This document shows, one piece after another, positions 35,954 through 46,227 of a DNA stretch of 64,000 nucleotides (positions are counted from its first letter, which is position 1; each line of letters starts with the position of its first letter). The notes under the pieces were generated by a model that saw only the letters and a program-made list of their open reading frames with translations, was not told the origin of the DNA and ran no database searches. Source of the stretch: Rana temporaria. Lineage: Eukaryota; Chordata; Amphibia; Anura; Ranidae. The stretch is taken from contig NC_053501.1 of the NCBI RefSeq assembly GCF_905171775.1, forward strand, positions 16,216,254-16,280,253. Reading direction: 5' to 3'. Position numbers and translations under genes: made by a program.

Positions 35954-36110
35954 CAGGGGTCTCAAACTGGTGGCCCTCCAGCTGTTGCTGAACTACAAGT
36001 CCCATCATGCCTCTGCCAGAGGGAGTCATGCTTGTAACTCTCAGCCTTGCAATGCCTCATGGGACTTGTAGTTTCTCAACAGCTGGAGGGCCGCCAGTTT
36101 GAGACCCCTG
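35954..36110. mobile_element. hAT-like MITE, 157 bp, with 8-bp target duplication
   Basis: It starts CAGGGGTCTCAAACTGGTGG and ends with the inverted counterpart CCGCCAGTTTGAGACCCCTG. The terminal repeats extend over more than 40 bp, through CCCTCCAGCTGTTG. CTGTAACT is duplicated exactly at 35946-35953 and 36111-36118, the 8-bp signature of hAT elements. Confidence 0.95.
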
Positions 36111-36118
36111 CTGTAACT

Positions 36119-36794
36119 GATTATATAGCTGGAGCTTGGCACTAAATTTGTTAGTGTATCTAAATCTGCTAGTATTTCTAGCATTCCCCTCCCCCCAGAC
36201 TGACACTGCTGCTGTCCAAAAGTGCCCCCTGTGTTCCTTCATCCAGAGTCAAGGCACTCTAATACAGCGGTGTGTTAGTGGCCAGATCACTAAGTAAAAA
36301 TAGAAAAAAGACTAAAAAAGAAAACGAATACTGCCATCACATCTAATAATTGGTAAGCTACAATATGATTTTTTTTTGGCTTTTGGGTTATATACCGCTT
36401 TAGGGTCCATTCAAACCATGCAGGTGCGACAGAGCATGCGCAAGGTTCCTGCTCATCCTGCGTAGCGCAGCTTATTCATTCTAATGGGCTGCCTTACACG
36501 CAGAAGTCCCTGATGTGCTGAAACTGAAAATTCAGGATGTCCTTGGCCGAAACCGGAATTTGGCGGTTTTTAAAAAGTTTATATATTATATATAAATAAT
36601 TTTATTATATTCAACGTTTTAATTAATATGAGTTGCTGGCCATTATCAGCACCGTGTTAAAAATCCAGCTTGCTGCATTTTTGGTCCTTTTTGGCTCTAC
36701 TGAAATGCATTGAAAATGCAGAAAGCACACATCAAAAATAGTGTTGCGTTTTTGATGCATTTTTTGAGCCAAATGACTTATGAGAAGCACACCA
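36119..36794. other. Unassigned intron sequence
   Basis: A/T-rich, with a possible decayed TTCAAACCATGCAGG-type repeat near 36405. No coding signal. Confidence 0.35.
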
Positions 36795-37465
36795 TCAGCA
36801 AGGTAAAATCACATCAAAATCGTGGCAATATTGCGGTAAAATCGTGGCAAAATTGTGGTAAAGTTGCATCAAAATCGTGGTAAAGTTGCATCAAAATCAT
36901 GGCAAAATTTCATCAAAATCGTGGCAAAATTGAATCAAATTCGCATTAAAATCGTGGCAAAATTGCATCAAATTCGCATTAAAATCGTGGCAAAATTGCG
37001 TCAAGTTCGCATTAAAATCATCGTGGCAAAATTGCGTCAAATTCGCATTAAAATCGTGGCAAAATTGTGTCAAATTCGCATTAAAATCGTGGCAAAATTG
37101 CGTCAAATTCGCATTAAAATCGTGGCAAAATTGCGTCAAATTCGCATTAAAATAGTGGCAAAATTGTGTCAAATTCGCATTAAAATCGAGGCAAAATTGC
37201 GTAAAATTCGCATTAAAATCGAGGCAAAATTGTGTCAAATTCGCATTAAAATCGAGGCAAAATTGCGTCAAATTCGCATTAAAATCGAGGCAAAATTGCG
37301 TAAAATTCGCATTAAAATCGAGGCAAAATTGCGTCAAATTCGCATTAAAATCGAGGCAAAATTGCGTCAAATTCGCATTAAAATCGAGGCAAAATTGCGG
37401 TAAAGTCGCATCAATATCATGGCAAAATTGCGTCAAAATCATGGCAAAATCACATTAAAGTTGGG
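36795..37465. repeat. 33-bp tandem array, about 20 copies
   Basis: The unit is AAAATCGTGGCAAAATTGCG plus TCAAATTCGCATT. The left half carries ATCGTGG and the right half ATCGAGG, so the two halves expanded from different founder units. Edge units are shorter and more diverged. Since 33 is a multiple of three, both strands carry frames of about 180 codons. These are not genes. Confidence 0.95.
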
Positions 37466-38200
37466 GCAAAATTGCGTCAGTCGGCAGCCATTATTGCCAC
37501 AACTTCAAAAACCATATTTTCGCTGCATCACTAGTTGTCACCCATGTAATATGTACAGCGGCGGATTGGGTGGTCTTTAACGCCCACATGCCGCACATAT
37601 GTGTCCATGGGCAGCAGAGGTTTCTGTGCTGAACTCGCCCCAATGCACGCTCCCAGCTCGCTGACCGAGCTGTCAAGGTCCGCGCCCAGACTCTAGTAAT
37701 CAGGAGCCGCCGGCAATGACCATGGTCACATGATCGGGCAGGCTTCCAAACCCCAGCCCACCAGAGGTGGTAACCCAGTTAAAGGGATGGCCAGGGCTGG
37801 GAAAGAAGGGGATAATAGGCAGGATCTGTTGGGGTTTCATTGACGCCATCATCCAATGGGAAGTGAGAATAGAACACAGCTGATTAACCCCTGCACTGCC
37901 AGGTGCACAGACCCAGGTGTGGGTTATGGGTGGTATTCCTGGTTCTGATCCAGTAGAATTGATTCTTATGGGCTCTATAGATATAGGATGGATCTAGAAC
38001 CAGGGGGGGGGGGGTGGGTTTATCCTCTATCATTGATCATTGATTGGTCTTGTGTGTGAAGTTTGCTTTATGGAAGGAATATTATGTATGGAAACGCACA
38101 GAGCGGCGCACTGCGCTCTCCTGCCCGGTACCAATTACTGCACTGCTCAAGCCATCAGAACCATAAAGCGAGGAATGTGGAGGCCGATATCACTGACTTC
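37466..38200. other. Unassigned intron sequence
   Basis: Mixed composition with a G run at 38006-38015. No exon or repeat family recognised. Confidence 0.35.
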
Positions 38201-38244
38201 TTAAGGAAATGCCAGTTGTTTGGCTGATATGCTGATGGATTTAA

Positions 38245-38731
38245 AGTGTTACTAAACCCACAACAGTAAAATCAGTCTGTACATGCAGTAAAGCATGCTT
38301 GTTATACTCACTGTGGAACCTAAGGGGTTAATCCTCTGCATTGTGTACAAAGGCTGTTTGATCCTCCCCAAAAATATCTCCTGGTAGAACGGAGCCTTGG
38401 TCGCACTCTGCACATGCTCAGTTTGGTGTGTATTGCTAGAAAGTTTTTTTTTTTTTTGGGGGGGGGGGGGGAGTGCATGTGATTAGCGCACGGTCAATCA
38501 GCACTGTCCAGGCAGAGGGTCAGGGGTCCTGCATCCTAACTGGACAATCGGCGGAGAATGACAACTCTGCCTACAAGCTTTAACCAGACACTGATAGAAA
38601 TCACAAGACTGCTATATACTGCTGATGAGAAAAGCTATTGTTTATATTTACTAAAATGATTGTATTTCCATGTTCTGTGTACTGTGGGGGACCAGATATA
38701 ATAAATGCAAGCTCCTGGGTTTAGTAACACT
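38245..38731. mobile_element. TTAA-flanked MITE (AGTGTTACTAAACCC ends)
   Basis: TTAA occurs at 38241-38244 and 38732-38735. AGTGTTACTAAACCCA on the left mirrors TGGGTTTAGTAACACT on the right. The surroundings are duplicated: AAGGAAATGCCAGTTGTTTG occurs both before (about 38201) and after (about 38734). Confidence 0.75.
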
Positions 38732-39078
38732 TTAAGGAAATGCCAGTTGTTTGGCTGATAAGCGGATCCAATGGATTTAAAGCTGAACTCTGGTGAGATA
38801 TATATATTTCAGCAACTGTTTGTTTCTTAGAGGAACTGTCTGGTGATATGAAGAGGTTCTGGTTATGTCCATGTGCCATTACTCATGGGGGAGGGGGGAG
38901 GGGGTGTATTCAGGCCATTGGCGGTGAGGAAAGTCCAAGGAATCCTGCCGGTGTGTTGTCTGTCTTTGAATATCATGAATATTTTCTAACAAATATTCTT
39001 CCAGGTGTGCGACGATCTGCTCCCCAGCGGACAGATGCTTCGGATTGGCTCCGCTAGCCATGCACAGTGCCTGTCACT

Positions 39079-39129
39079 TGCATGAGGGGCATGGTGAGGG
39101 GCCGAGGAACGCCCATTTGTGATTGCATG
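39079..39129 (+). promoter_or_regulatory. Two TGCATG motifs upstream of microexon 3
   Basis: TGCATG occurs at 39079-39084 and 39124-39129, 145 and 100 nt before the 18-nt exon. UGCAUG is the known binding word of Rbfox splicing factors. When upstream of an exon it commonly favours skipping. Occupancy here is inferred. Confidence 0.4.
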
Positions 39130-39179
39130 TGTAGCCGACTCCATGCAATGTTGGTCACGTGTGCTCAGAGTTTGACTCT

Positions 39180-39229
39180 TTTTTTTTTTTTCTCTTCTCT
39201 TTCCTTTCTCTCTGCTCATGCCAACTTAG
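39180..39229 (+). promoter_or_regulatory. NRXN3: Pyrimidine tract, TCTGCTC motif and 3' splice site of microexon 3
   Basis: A long T/C tract (39180-39217) leads to TCTGCTC at 39211-39217 and AG at 39228-39229. A UGC word close to the 3' splice site is the known signature of SRRM4-dependent neural microexons. The same TCTGCTC word precedes exon 4. Confidence 0.6.
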
Positions 39230-39247
39230 ATGCCAATGACCTGCCAG
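39230..39247 (+). CDS. NRXN3: NRXN3 SS1 microexon (18 nt, exon 3)
   Basis: The exon is ATGCCAATGACCTGCCAG, flanked by CAACTTAG and by GTGAGT, an ideal donor. Joined to the final G of exon 2 it reads Asp-Ala-Asn-Asp-Leu-Pro, leaving one G for the next codon (phase 1 in and out). I recall mammalian NRXN3 having a six-residue segment DVSQDP at this point, so length and first and last residues agree. It forms the first half of the SS1 insert, between the first EGF-like domain and LNS2. Skipping it keeps the frame. Confidence 0.85.
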
Positions 39248-39681
39248 GTGAGTCCCCAGCTCATCCAGCTAAGAATGTAGACTTAACCGGCAGAGATGAC
39301 AGGGAGGGGCGTGCGTTTTAGTTTTCATTCACCTTCAATCCTTTTTCTGCTGTAAAGTCTGGAAGAAATTTGCAGAGCCGTCAGCCATCTTTTTACCCGC
39401 TTGCCCACATGGAGACTAGTTAATTTTCATGGGTTTTCTTGCTTTAGAAATCCAACTATGGCTGTCTTTACATCGATTCAGCTTGGACCAACGTAACTAT
39501 GCATATACCATGCCTGTGGGATCCCTATAGATCAGCCTATCTCAATCTTATTACCCCTGTTTAGGTCTCGGAGGGCCCTTACTAAAACGATTTTATCCGG
39601 TGTCAATGGAGAAAGGGTCCCCTACATTGGAGGTCAAGAAGAATGCAACCATTATAGATGGCTAAAAAGATAATTGGGTAA

Positions 39682-40123
39682 GGCCCCTTTCAGACGGACG
39701 GCTGTTTTGCCGCAGTTAAAAGCACTACAAATGTTTTGTGAAATTCAAGGCTCCAGGCACTGCGATTAGCTGCATTTGCACAATGCGATTACATGCGTTT
39801 ACGTGCGTTTAACTGCGGCTGCGTTTAGCTGCGGTTTTATTTAATTTATTTATTTATTTTGTTTTTGTTTGGGTCCCTTGAATTCTAAAACGCTGCTATC
39901 CGCAGTTGACAAAAAAGACTGCGGTTATGTGCATATAGCTGCGCTACATCGCACCTGGACGCATTCAATTCTATTTTTTCTATTCGCACCAAACCGCATG
40001 TAACGTAATCGCACGCAAACGATGCGTGTGAATGGGGCCATAGGAAAACATTGTGTGCTTTTAGCACACATTGGAAAATCCGCAGCTAAAAGCACCATTC
40101 TATCCGTCCGTCTGAAAGGGGCC
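39682..40123. mobile_element. MITE with GGCCCCTTTCAGACGGACGG ends
   Basis: The left end GGCCCCTTTCAGACGGACGG and right end CCGTCCGTCTGAAAGGGGCC are inverted over at least 20 bp. TAA is duplicated at 39679-39681 and 40124-40126. Internal words such as TGCGTTTACGTGCGTTTAAC are GCG/TTT-rich. No transposase. Confidence 0.85.
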
Positions 40124-40178
40124 TAATTCTACTGGTTTTGCCAAGTAGCAACCTCTGGGGGAACCATATGGTTTAAAA

Positions 40179-40490
40179 TGGGGGGGTCTCAAAACTTTCT
40201 AAAAAAAAGAGCCGGTTTATTGTTCTTCAGACTCTAGGAGGGCCAGACTTTGACCAGGCGGGATTGAAATTTCCCTGGCATCAGTGGGAGTGAATATCAC
40301 CACATTTGGTATTAGAAGGAGAAATAGTGGCCCATTATGGTCATCATAGGGACACCGTTATTGGTGTCAGTGGGAGAAATAGTGCCCTGTTGTCGTGGTG
40401 TCAGATGGAAGAGTAATGTTATCGGTGGCAGGGATAGAGCCCAGAGGGCCGGATATAGGCAAGCAACGGGCTGCAGTTTGGAGACCACTG
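40179..40490. mobile_element. hAT-like element with 8-bp target duplication
   Basis: It starts TGGGGGGGTCTCAAAACTTT and ends CAGTTTGGAGACCACTG. GTTTAAAA is repeated at 40171-40178 and 40491-40498. The interior consists of diverged GTCAGTGGGAGAAATAGTG repeats. A truncated relative is at 18288-18580. Confidence 0.8.
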
Positions 40491-40498
40491 GTTTAAAA

Positions 40499-41095
40499 TG
40501 GTTGAGAATGGCTGCTTTAGATGCTGGAAATCACTGTAGTAGACACAACTATTCCAGTGATCTCCACCAGCTTCCAGGTTCTGTGTTGTTAAACTGCCCC
40601 GAGGCGTTGAGCACAGGAGATCGTCTGCTTGGCATGGATGCTATTCAGGGATCGTTTAGCATTTGATCAATGAATGTAAAGAGTTCTCTGGAAGAGGTGG
40701 AGAATGCGGGCATTTATGCTCCCCATGCTTTGCATTCAATGAGAAGTTCTCTGAATGGTGCCCATGCCAAGTGGTCCACTTCCTGTGTTCACTATGCAGC
40801 AGGGCAGGACCTGGAAGCTAGTGGATAACACTGGATTAGCAGTGTCCATAACAGTGATTTCCATTTTGTAGAAGGATCCCACAGGTATAGTATATGCATA
40901 GTTATATTGGTCCAAGCTGGATGAATGTACTATGACAAAATATCCATACTATTCTTTAGTATGTGCCCCATGTACATAGGCAGGAGAAAAGTGGCTTTAA
41001 AAATGTGGCTAAACTGCGTTTTTGCAAACCCGTTTAGGCACGACAAGAACTTGTGTGTTCATTTCATTGGCCATAATTTATTCTGGCTCAAGCAT
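40499..41095. other. Unassigned intron sequence
   Basis: No gene or repeat ends recognised. Confidence 0.35.
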
Positions 41096-41099
41096 TTAA

Positions 41100-41546
41100 A
41101 GGGGTTGTAAAGCTTTGCATTTTTTTCACCTTAATGCATCCTATGCCCTCCAGCACCCCGTTTACTTACCTGAGCCCTCAAAAGTCCCGCGCTGGCTTCT
41201 CAGCCGGGCTTCTTGGCTCTTCATTGGATAGATTGATAGTAGCGCAGTGTATTGGTTTGCGCTGCTGTCAATCAACTCCAATGACGAGAAGGCTGGGGGG
41301 CGGGGCCGAGTCCTGTAGTTGGCGGCTATGGACGCTGAATACAGGACTCGGGAATGTGCCCGCAAGGCAACCCCTTGGGAAATCGCTTCCCAGGGGGGTT
41401 AGCTGATGGAGGGAGGAGCCGAGACAGCAGTTGGACCCCAGAAGACGAAGATCGGGGCCACTCTGTGCAAAACGAACTTTACAGTGGAGGTAAGTATGAC
41501 ATGTTTGTTATTTAAAAAAAAAAAGGTAAACTTTTACAACCCCTTT
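41100..41546. mobile_element. AGGGGTTGTAAAG element, second type
   Basis: The left end follows TTAA (41096-41099) with AGGGGTTGTAAAGC. The right end is GGTAAACTTTTACAACCCCTTT, where the distal TTAA has mutated. The ends match the element at 57549-58993 but the interior differs, so it is a related subfamily. Confidence 0.7.
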
Positions 41547-41593
41547 GTTGCGCCTAGCACTTGGGTGCGTTTAGACGCCATTTTGCACTTTTA

Positions 41594-42314
41594 GGGCCAG
41601 ATTCTCAAAGAGATACGACGGTGTATCTCCTGATACACCGTCGTATCTCTGAGTTAGGCCGGTCATATCTATGAGACTGATTCATAGAATCAGTTACGCA
41701 TGGATATGCCTAAGATCCGACAGGTGTAACTGTGTTACACCATCGGACCTTAACTGCAATTTAAAAATGGCCGCTGGGGGCGTTCTCGCTGATTTACGCT
41801 GAGAATATGTAAATCAGCGAGATACGCCAATTCACGAACGTACGCGGGCCCGACGCAGTCACTTTACGCTGTTTACGTAAGGGTTTTCCCGGCGTATAGT
41901 TACCCCTGCTTTTATGAGGCGCAGCCAATGTTAAGTATGGCCGTCGTTCCCGCGTCGAATTTTAAAATTTTACGTTGTTTGCGTACGTCGATTCACAAAC
42001 GCGCTGGACGCAAGTTACGCTCACACCGAAACCAATGACGTCCGAGCGACGTCATTGGGAGCAATGCACGCCGGGAAAATTTGCGGACGGCGCATGCCCT
42101 ATTCGATCGACGTGGGGACGCGGCTGATTTGAATAGTACACTTCCCCTAGCCGCGGAATTTGAATTCCGCCAGGGGATTTACGATCCGACGCCGCAAGTT
42201 TTGAGGTAAGTGTTTTGAGAATTACCCACTTGCCTCAAAAACTTGCGGCGGCGGATCTTAAATCACATAGGTTACGCGGATCTAAAGAGCCGCTAACCTT
42301 TGTGAATCTGGCCC
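41594..42314. mobile_element. Harbinger-like MITE, copy E (best preserved)
   Basis: The ends GGGCCAGATTCTCAAAG and GTGAATCTGGCCC are inverted. TTA is duplicated exactly at 41591-41593 and 42315-42317. The sequence CAATGTTAAGTATGG at 41927-41940 is the uninterrupted version of the site where copy F carries an insertion. Confidence 0.85.
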
Positions 42315-42317
42315 TTA

Positions 42318-43560
42318 GTCTCATTTTGGTGTGTTTTCAGTCAAAAACGCTCCATTCCTGAACACAGAAGTGGTGATTTTTTTTTTTTTGCCTGTAAAAG
42401 CTCCTGCCCCCTACTATGAACACATAGACTAACGTGGTGGGATGTTTAGAGGCATAAAAAAAGTGAACACCTGTAAAAGAAGAGTTTGTGAGCTCAAGTG
42501 TGCATGAGGCCTTAAAGAATAACCTTATTTTTAATACAATTATTGAGCCATCCCTCCCCAAGTCTTATATTTTCCCATCTTTACAACTGAGACCTTAGCT
42601 GTGTGGCCTCTTCTCCTCCTAAAGTCTCCTGTCCATGCTTCTTCCGGCAATCTCCATTTACTTCAATGGAACAGCCGTTAATTGTTGGAATGACAGACGG
42701 CATTTCCGTAGGAATTAGTGGAGACCATGACGCACATGTACAGAATAGAGAGAAGCGGCTGTGCTGCTCCCAGCCATAGGTAGAAGACCTGAAAGCATGC
42801 AAGCGGGGAGAAAGGACATTTATAAAATGATTGTATAGCTATCCTTTCAAACTGCAGCATGCTGCATCCGTGATTACGCTTTATTTTTCCCTCCATTTCT
42901 TAGTTATAATAAAAATCTAGAAAGATGGATTGAAGGTAGAATGAAAACCCTAATGGGGGGGAAAGGATTAAAAGCTGGTTAAAGACTGGTTTAAAATGAT
43001 TACATAGTAACTGCATTGTCTTGTTTTTATCATTTGGAAAAAGCAATGATTGCATCCCCTTAGCATTGCACCTGACACTGGTGCAAGTTTCCTCTGAGCA
43101 CTGTCAGTGCTGTGTCATTGTCATAAGTTAGTCTGCTCAAGTGTTTAGTCATTCCCTGTTTTAGGTATTGCACCAGTTTCCAGAATCAACATAACTCAGA
43201 TAAATAACTGATGTAGGGTTGGAGGAACCTCCAAGGCCTCTTTTATACGGGTGTGCTTGAGTGTATGCCCTTGTGAGGGCCATGTTTGCTCACATGAGGT
43301 TGTACTAGACGTTCAGGGGAATGGCTTTCAAATTGAGAGCAGTGGTTGTGTCTGTGCAGCTGTTGTGTCCCAATTGACATAAATAGGAGTGCCTGAACGG
43401 GGATGCATGGAACGCCTGCAGACAAACACGTGAAGGCAAACATGGGCCCACACACAAACGTACGCCTAAGTATGCCTGGTTGAACAAGGCCTAGTAGAGC
43501 AGTAATGTGTCTGAAGTCTTGGAGGCATTCTAGACGTTCAAAAGTTCCCACCTAAGTTAG
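42318..43560. other. Unassigned intron sequence
   Basis: No exon or clear repeat termini. Short open frames have no recognisable domain. Confidence 0.35.
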
Positions 43561-43727
43561 AGGTTCTCTCCTCAGTCCGTCCTGGGTTTGAGGTGCAGGT
43601 CAGTTGGGGGCCCTCTTTGCTTCAACTGGGCGTTCAGAAGTTCCCATCTTAGATGTCTGTAGTCCATTCACAATACTAAATATTGGTGGGTATGTCTCTG
43701 TAGCGGGCCTCATCCAAATAACTAGAC

Positions 43728-43906
43728 AGAAAAAGAGAGTATCCCCTGACTGGACTTTTAAGGCACTGAAATTAAATTGTATATAGAAAATTGTAAATTT
43801 TATTATTGAAATACATTCATGTATGCATTTCAATATTTTCAATTTTCTATATACAATTCAATTTCAGTGCCTTAAAAGTCCACTAAGGGGATACTCTCTT
43901 TTTCTG
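43728..43906. repeat. Hairpin insert, copy 1
   Basis: AGAAAAAGAGAGTATCCCCT on the left mirrors AGGGGATACTCTCTTTTTCT on the right. The arms, about 85 bp each, continue through TTAAGGCACTGAAATTAAAT and TTGTATATAGAAAATTG. The centre is around CATTCATGTATGC. Confidence 0.9.
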
Positions 43907-44636
43907 TAGTCCATTCACAGGTTCTCTCCTGAGTCTATCTTGGGTTTGAGGTGCAGGTCAGTTGGGGGCCCTCTTTGCTTCTGCTGGGCATTCAGAAGTT
44001 CCACCTTACATGTCTATAGCCCAATTAGAGGTTTTTGCCTGAGTCTGTCCTGGGTTTGAGGTGAAGGTCAGTTGGGGGCCCTCTTTGCTTCTGCTGGGCA
44101 TTCAGAAGTTCCCACCTTACATGTCTAAAGCCCAATTAGAGGTTCTCTCCTCAGTCCGTCCTGGGTTTGAGGTGCAGGTCAGTTGGGGGCCCTCTTTGCT
44201 TCTGCTGGGCATTCAGAAGTTCCACCTTACATGTCTATAGCCCAATTAGAGGTTTTTGCCTGAGTCTGTCCTGGGTTTGAGGTGAAGGTCAGTTGGGGGC
44301 CCTCTTTGCTTCTGCTGGGCATTCAGAAGTTCCCACCTTACATGTCTATAGCCCAATTGGAGGTTCTCTCCTCAGTCGGTCCTGGGTTTGAGGTGAAGGT
44401 CAGTTGGGGGCCCTCTTTGCTTCTGCTGTGCATTCAGAAGTTCCCACCTTACATGTCTATAGCCCAATTAGAGGTTCTCTCCTCAGTCAGTCCTGGGTTT
44501 GAGGTGCAGGTCAGTTGGGGGCCCTCTTTGCTTCAACTGGACATTCAGAAGTTCCCACCTTAGATGTCTGTAGTCCATTTACAATACTAAATATCGGTGG
44601 GTATGTCTCTGTAGCAGGCCTCATCCAAATAACTAG

Positions 44637-44827
44637 ACAGAAAAAGAGAGTATCCCCTGACTGGACTTCTAAGGCACTGAAATTAAATTGTATATTGAAA
44701 ATTGAAAATGTTATTATTGAAATACATTCATGTATATACCGTATTTCAATAATATTTACCAATTTCTATATATAATTAAATTTCAGTGCCTTAAAAGTCT
44801 AGCCAATGGATACTCTCTTTTTCTGTA
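44637..44827. repeat. Hairpin insert, copy 2
   Basis: Same left-arm sequence and flank (ACTAGACAGAAAAAGAGAG) as copy 1, about 910 bp away. The right arm is more diverged (GTCTAGCCAATGGATACTCT). Confidence 0.85.
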
Positions 44828-45181
44828 GTCCATTCACAGGTTTTCTCCTGAGTCTATCCTGGGTTTGAGGTGCAGGTCAGTTGGGGGCGTGTTTGCTTCT
44901 GCTGGGCATTCAGAAGTTCCCACCTTACATGTCTATAGCCCAATTAGAGGTTCTCCCCCTCAGTCCGTCCTGGGTTTGGGGTGCAGGTCAGTTGGGGGCC
45001 TCTGTGCTTCTGCTGGACCTTCTGGACCTTCTGAAGTTCCCACCATTTATATGTCTGTAGTTCATTCACAGGTTCTCTCCTGAGTCCGTCATGGGTTTGA
45101 GGTGCAGGTCAGTTGGCGGTACTTTGCTTCTGCTGGGCCCTTATTAACTTTGTTCTTATTATTCTGAAGAAGCAGCTTTCC

Positions 45182-45187
45182 TGCATG
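45182..45187 (+). promoter_or_regulatory. TGCATG motif upstream of microexon 4
   Basis: A single TGCATG lies 155 nt before the 30-nt exon, mirroring the upstream arrangement at exon 3. A role in Rbfox binding is inference. Confidence 0.3.
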
Positions 45188-45304
45188 GCCTAGAAAGCTG
45201 AGATAGAGGGTGTGATGATGCTGGGGGTGCCATACTTAATTTAAAGTATGTGTCTCTACAATCCCCACTGAGGGCATTGTACTCTGCTGTGAAATAGTGT
45301 GTCT

Positions 45305-45342
45305 TATCTATCTGCTCCTCTCTTCTTTCTCTTCCTTTAAAG
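45305..45342 (+). promoter_or_regulatory. NRXN3: Pyrimidine tract, TCTGCTC motif and 3' splice site of microexon 4
   Basis: TCTGCTC at 45311-45317 begins a CT-rich tract (CCTCTCTTCTTTCTCTTCCT) that ends at AAAG (AG at 45341-45342). CU-rich tracts of this kind are also PTBP1-type sites, by general knowledge. Confidence 0.6.
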
Positions 45343-45372
45343 GGCTGGCCCATATTATGATGGAAGACCAAG
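45343..45372 (+). CDS. NRXN3: NRXN3 SS1 microexon (30 nt, exon 4)
   Basis: The exon runs GGCTGGCCCATATTATGATG, then GAAGACCAAG, followed by donor GTACGC. With the last G of exon 3 it reads Gly-Leu-Ala-His-Ile-Met-Met-Glu-Asp-Gln, leaving one G (phase 1). I recall GLSHLMMSEQ in mammalian NRXN3 and GLAHLMMGDQ in NRXN1 at this place, so the ten-residue length and the GLxHxMM core agree. It is the second part of the SS1 insert. It can also splice directly to exon 2 without a frame change. Confidence 0.9.
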
Positions 45373-45379
45373 GTACGCT

Positions 45380-46220
45380 TCCCCCACCATACCCATCTGG
45401 TGCCATCGCTTTCCCTTACCTTTCTGTGTATCATATATTTCCTTTGACCTCCATTTTTCAGATGTCTTCTTTGAGTTGTTTGGTGTGCTGCTGCTGTTTG
45501 AAGATGTGTGGAGTAGATGGGCTCACCTTGGTGGCCTGTAGACCCCTCATCTTGTCATTTGTCCCTGTTGGCAACAGTTAATATGGTCTGCAGGAAACGA
45601 TGATTAACGGGGGGAGGAGTAATTGGGCATCTAAACAAAACCATGGGATCCCGGTTGAATGTTCATAGGTTCCTGGTGACCTGACTGCAGAAATGTAACT
45701 CAGGAGTTCCAGTGGAACGATGATGAATAAATTCCCAAGCTGAGCCATTGTCGGAGTTCCTGCATCAGACCCCACTGTTGCCATTTTTGCTGTGTCCTGA
45801 CTTCTGTTTGCAGTGTTATTTCATTACACATCTTAACACCTAAATGTTTTTTTGGTAGCATGTTGCAAAAAAGAAAAGTAAATTACCGTGTGCCTGACTT
45901 GCTCTTTCTCTATATAAAAATTCTTCCTGCGCTCTTGGACTCCCCCTGCTGGCTGTAGCTAGAGGCAAAGGTAGAGAACAATTTTATTTTTACCCGTTCT
46001 GTGTGTTCATTGTGCTTCATTTAATAGTTGTGGATTGATCATGGTCATTGAAGATTAATTTTGTTTTTTGTACTGTGATTATCATTTATTGCAAAATGTA
46101 TTTTCTTCTGATGATCTGTTATCCATTGTGCTGTGACATTTCATAATGATATACTGTATATATGTTTTATTTTCCTAATATCTTTTGTTTGGGTTGTTTA
46201 TTAGTTAGTGTAGCTTTGAA
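45380..46220. other. Intron 4 start, low-repeat
   Basis: A/T-rich, with no repeat family recognised and no TGCATG within the first 200 nt downstream of exon 4. Confidence 0.4.
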
Positions 46221-46227
46221 GTTATGT

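Larger units (their letters stand above)
43560..45110. repeat. About 111-bp tandem array with embedded hairpins
   Basis: The unit contains GGTTCTCTCCTCAGTCCGTC, CTGGGTTTGAGGTGCAGGTC, AGTTGGGGGCCCTCTTTGCT and GTTCCCACCTTACATGTCTA. Starts recur near 43920, 44031, 44143, 44252, 44364 and 44475. Two units, at about 43650-43918 and 44560-44835, also carry the same palindromic insert, so the insert was amplified with its host unit. Confidence 0.9.
39248..45342 (+). other. NRXN3: NRXN3 intron 3
   Basis: 6.1 kb between the two SS1 microexons, phase 1. Contains a TAA-flanked MITE, an hAT-like element, a TTAA element, Harbinger-like copy E and a 111-bp array with embedded hairpins. Confidence 0.8.

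Noticed and set aside
36855..37442. About 180-codon frames on both strands
   Set aside because: 33-bp tandem array; no independent support.
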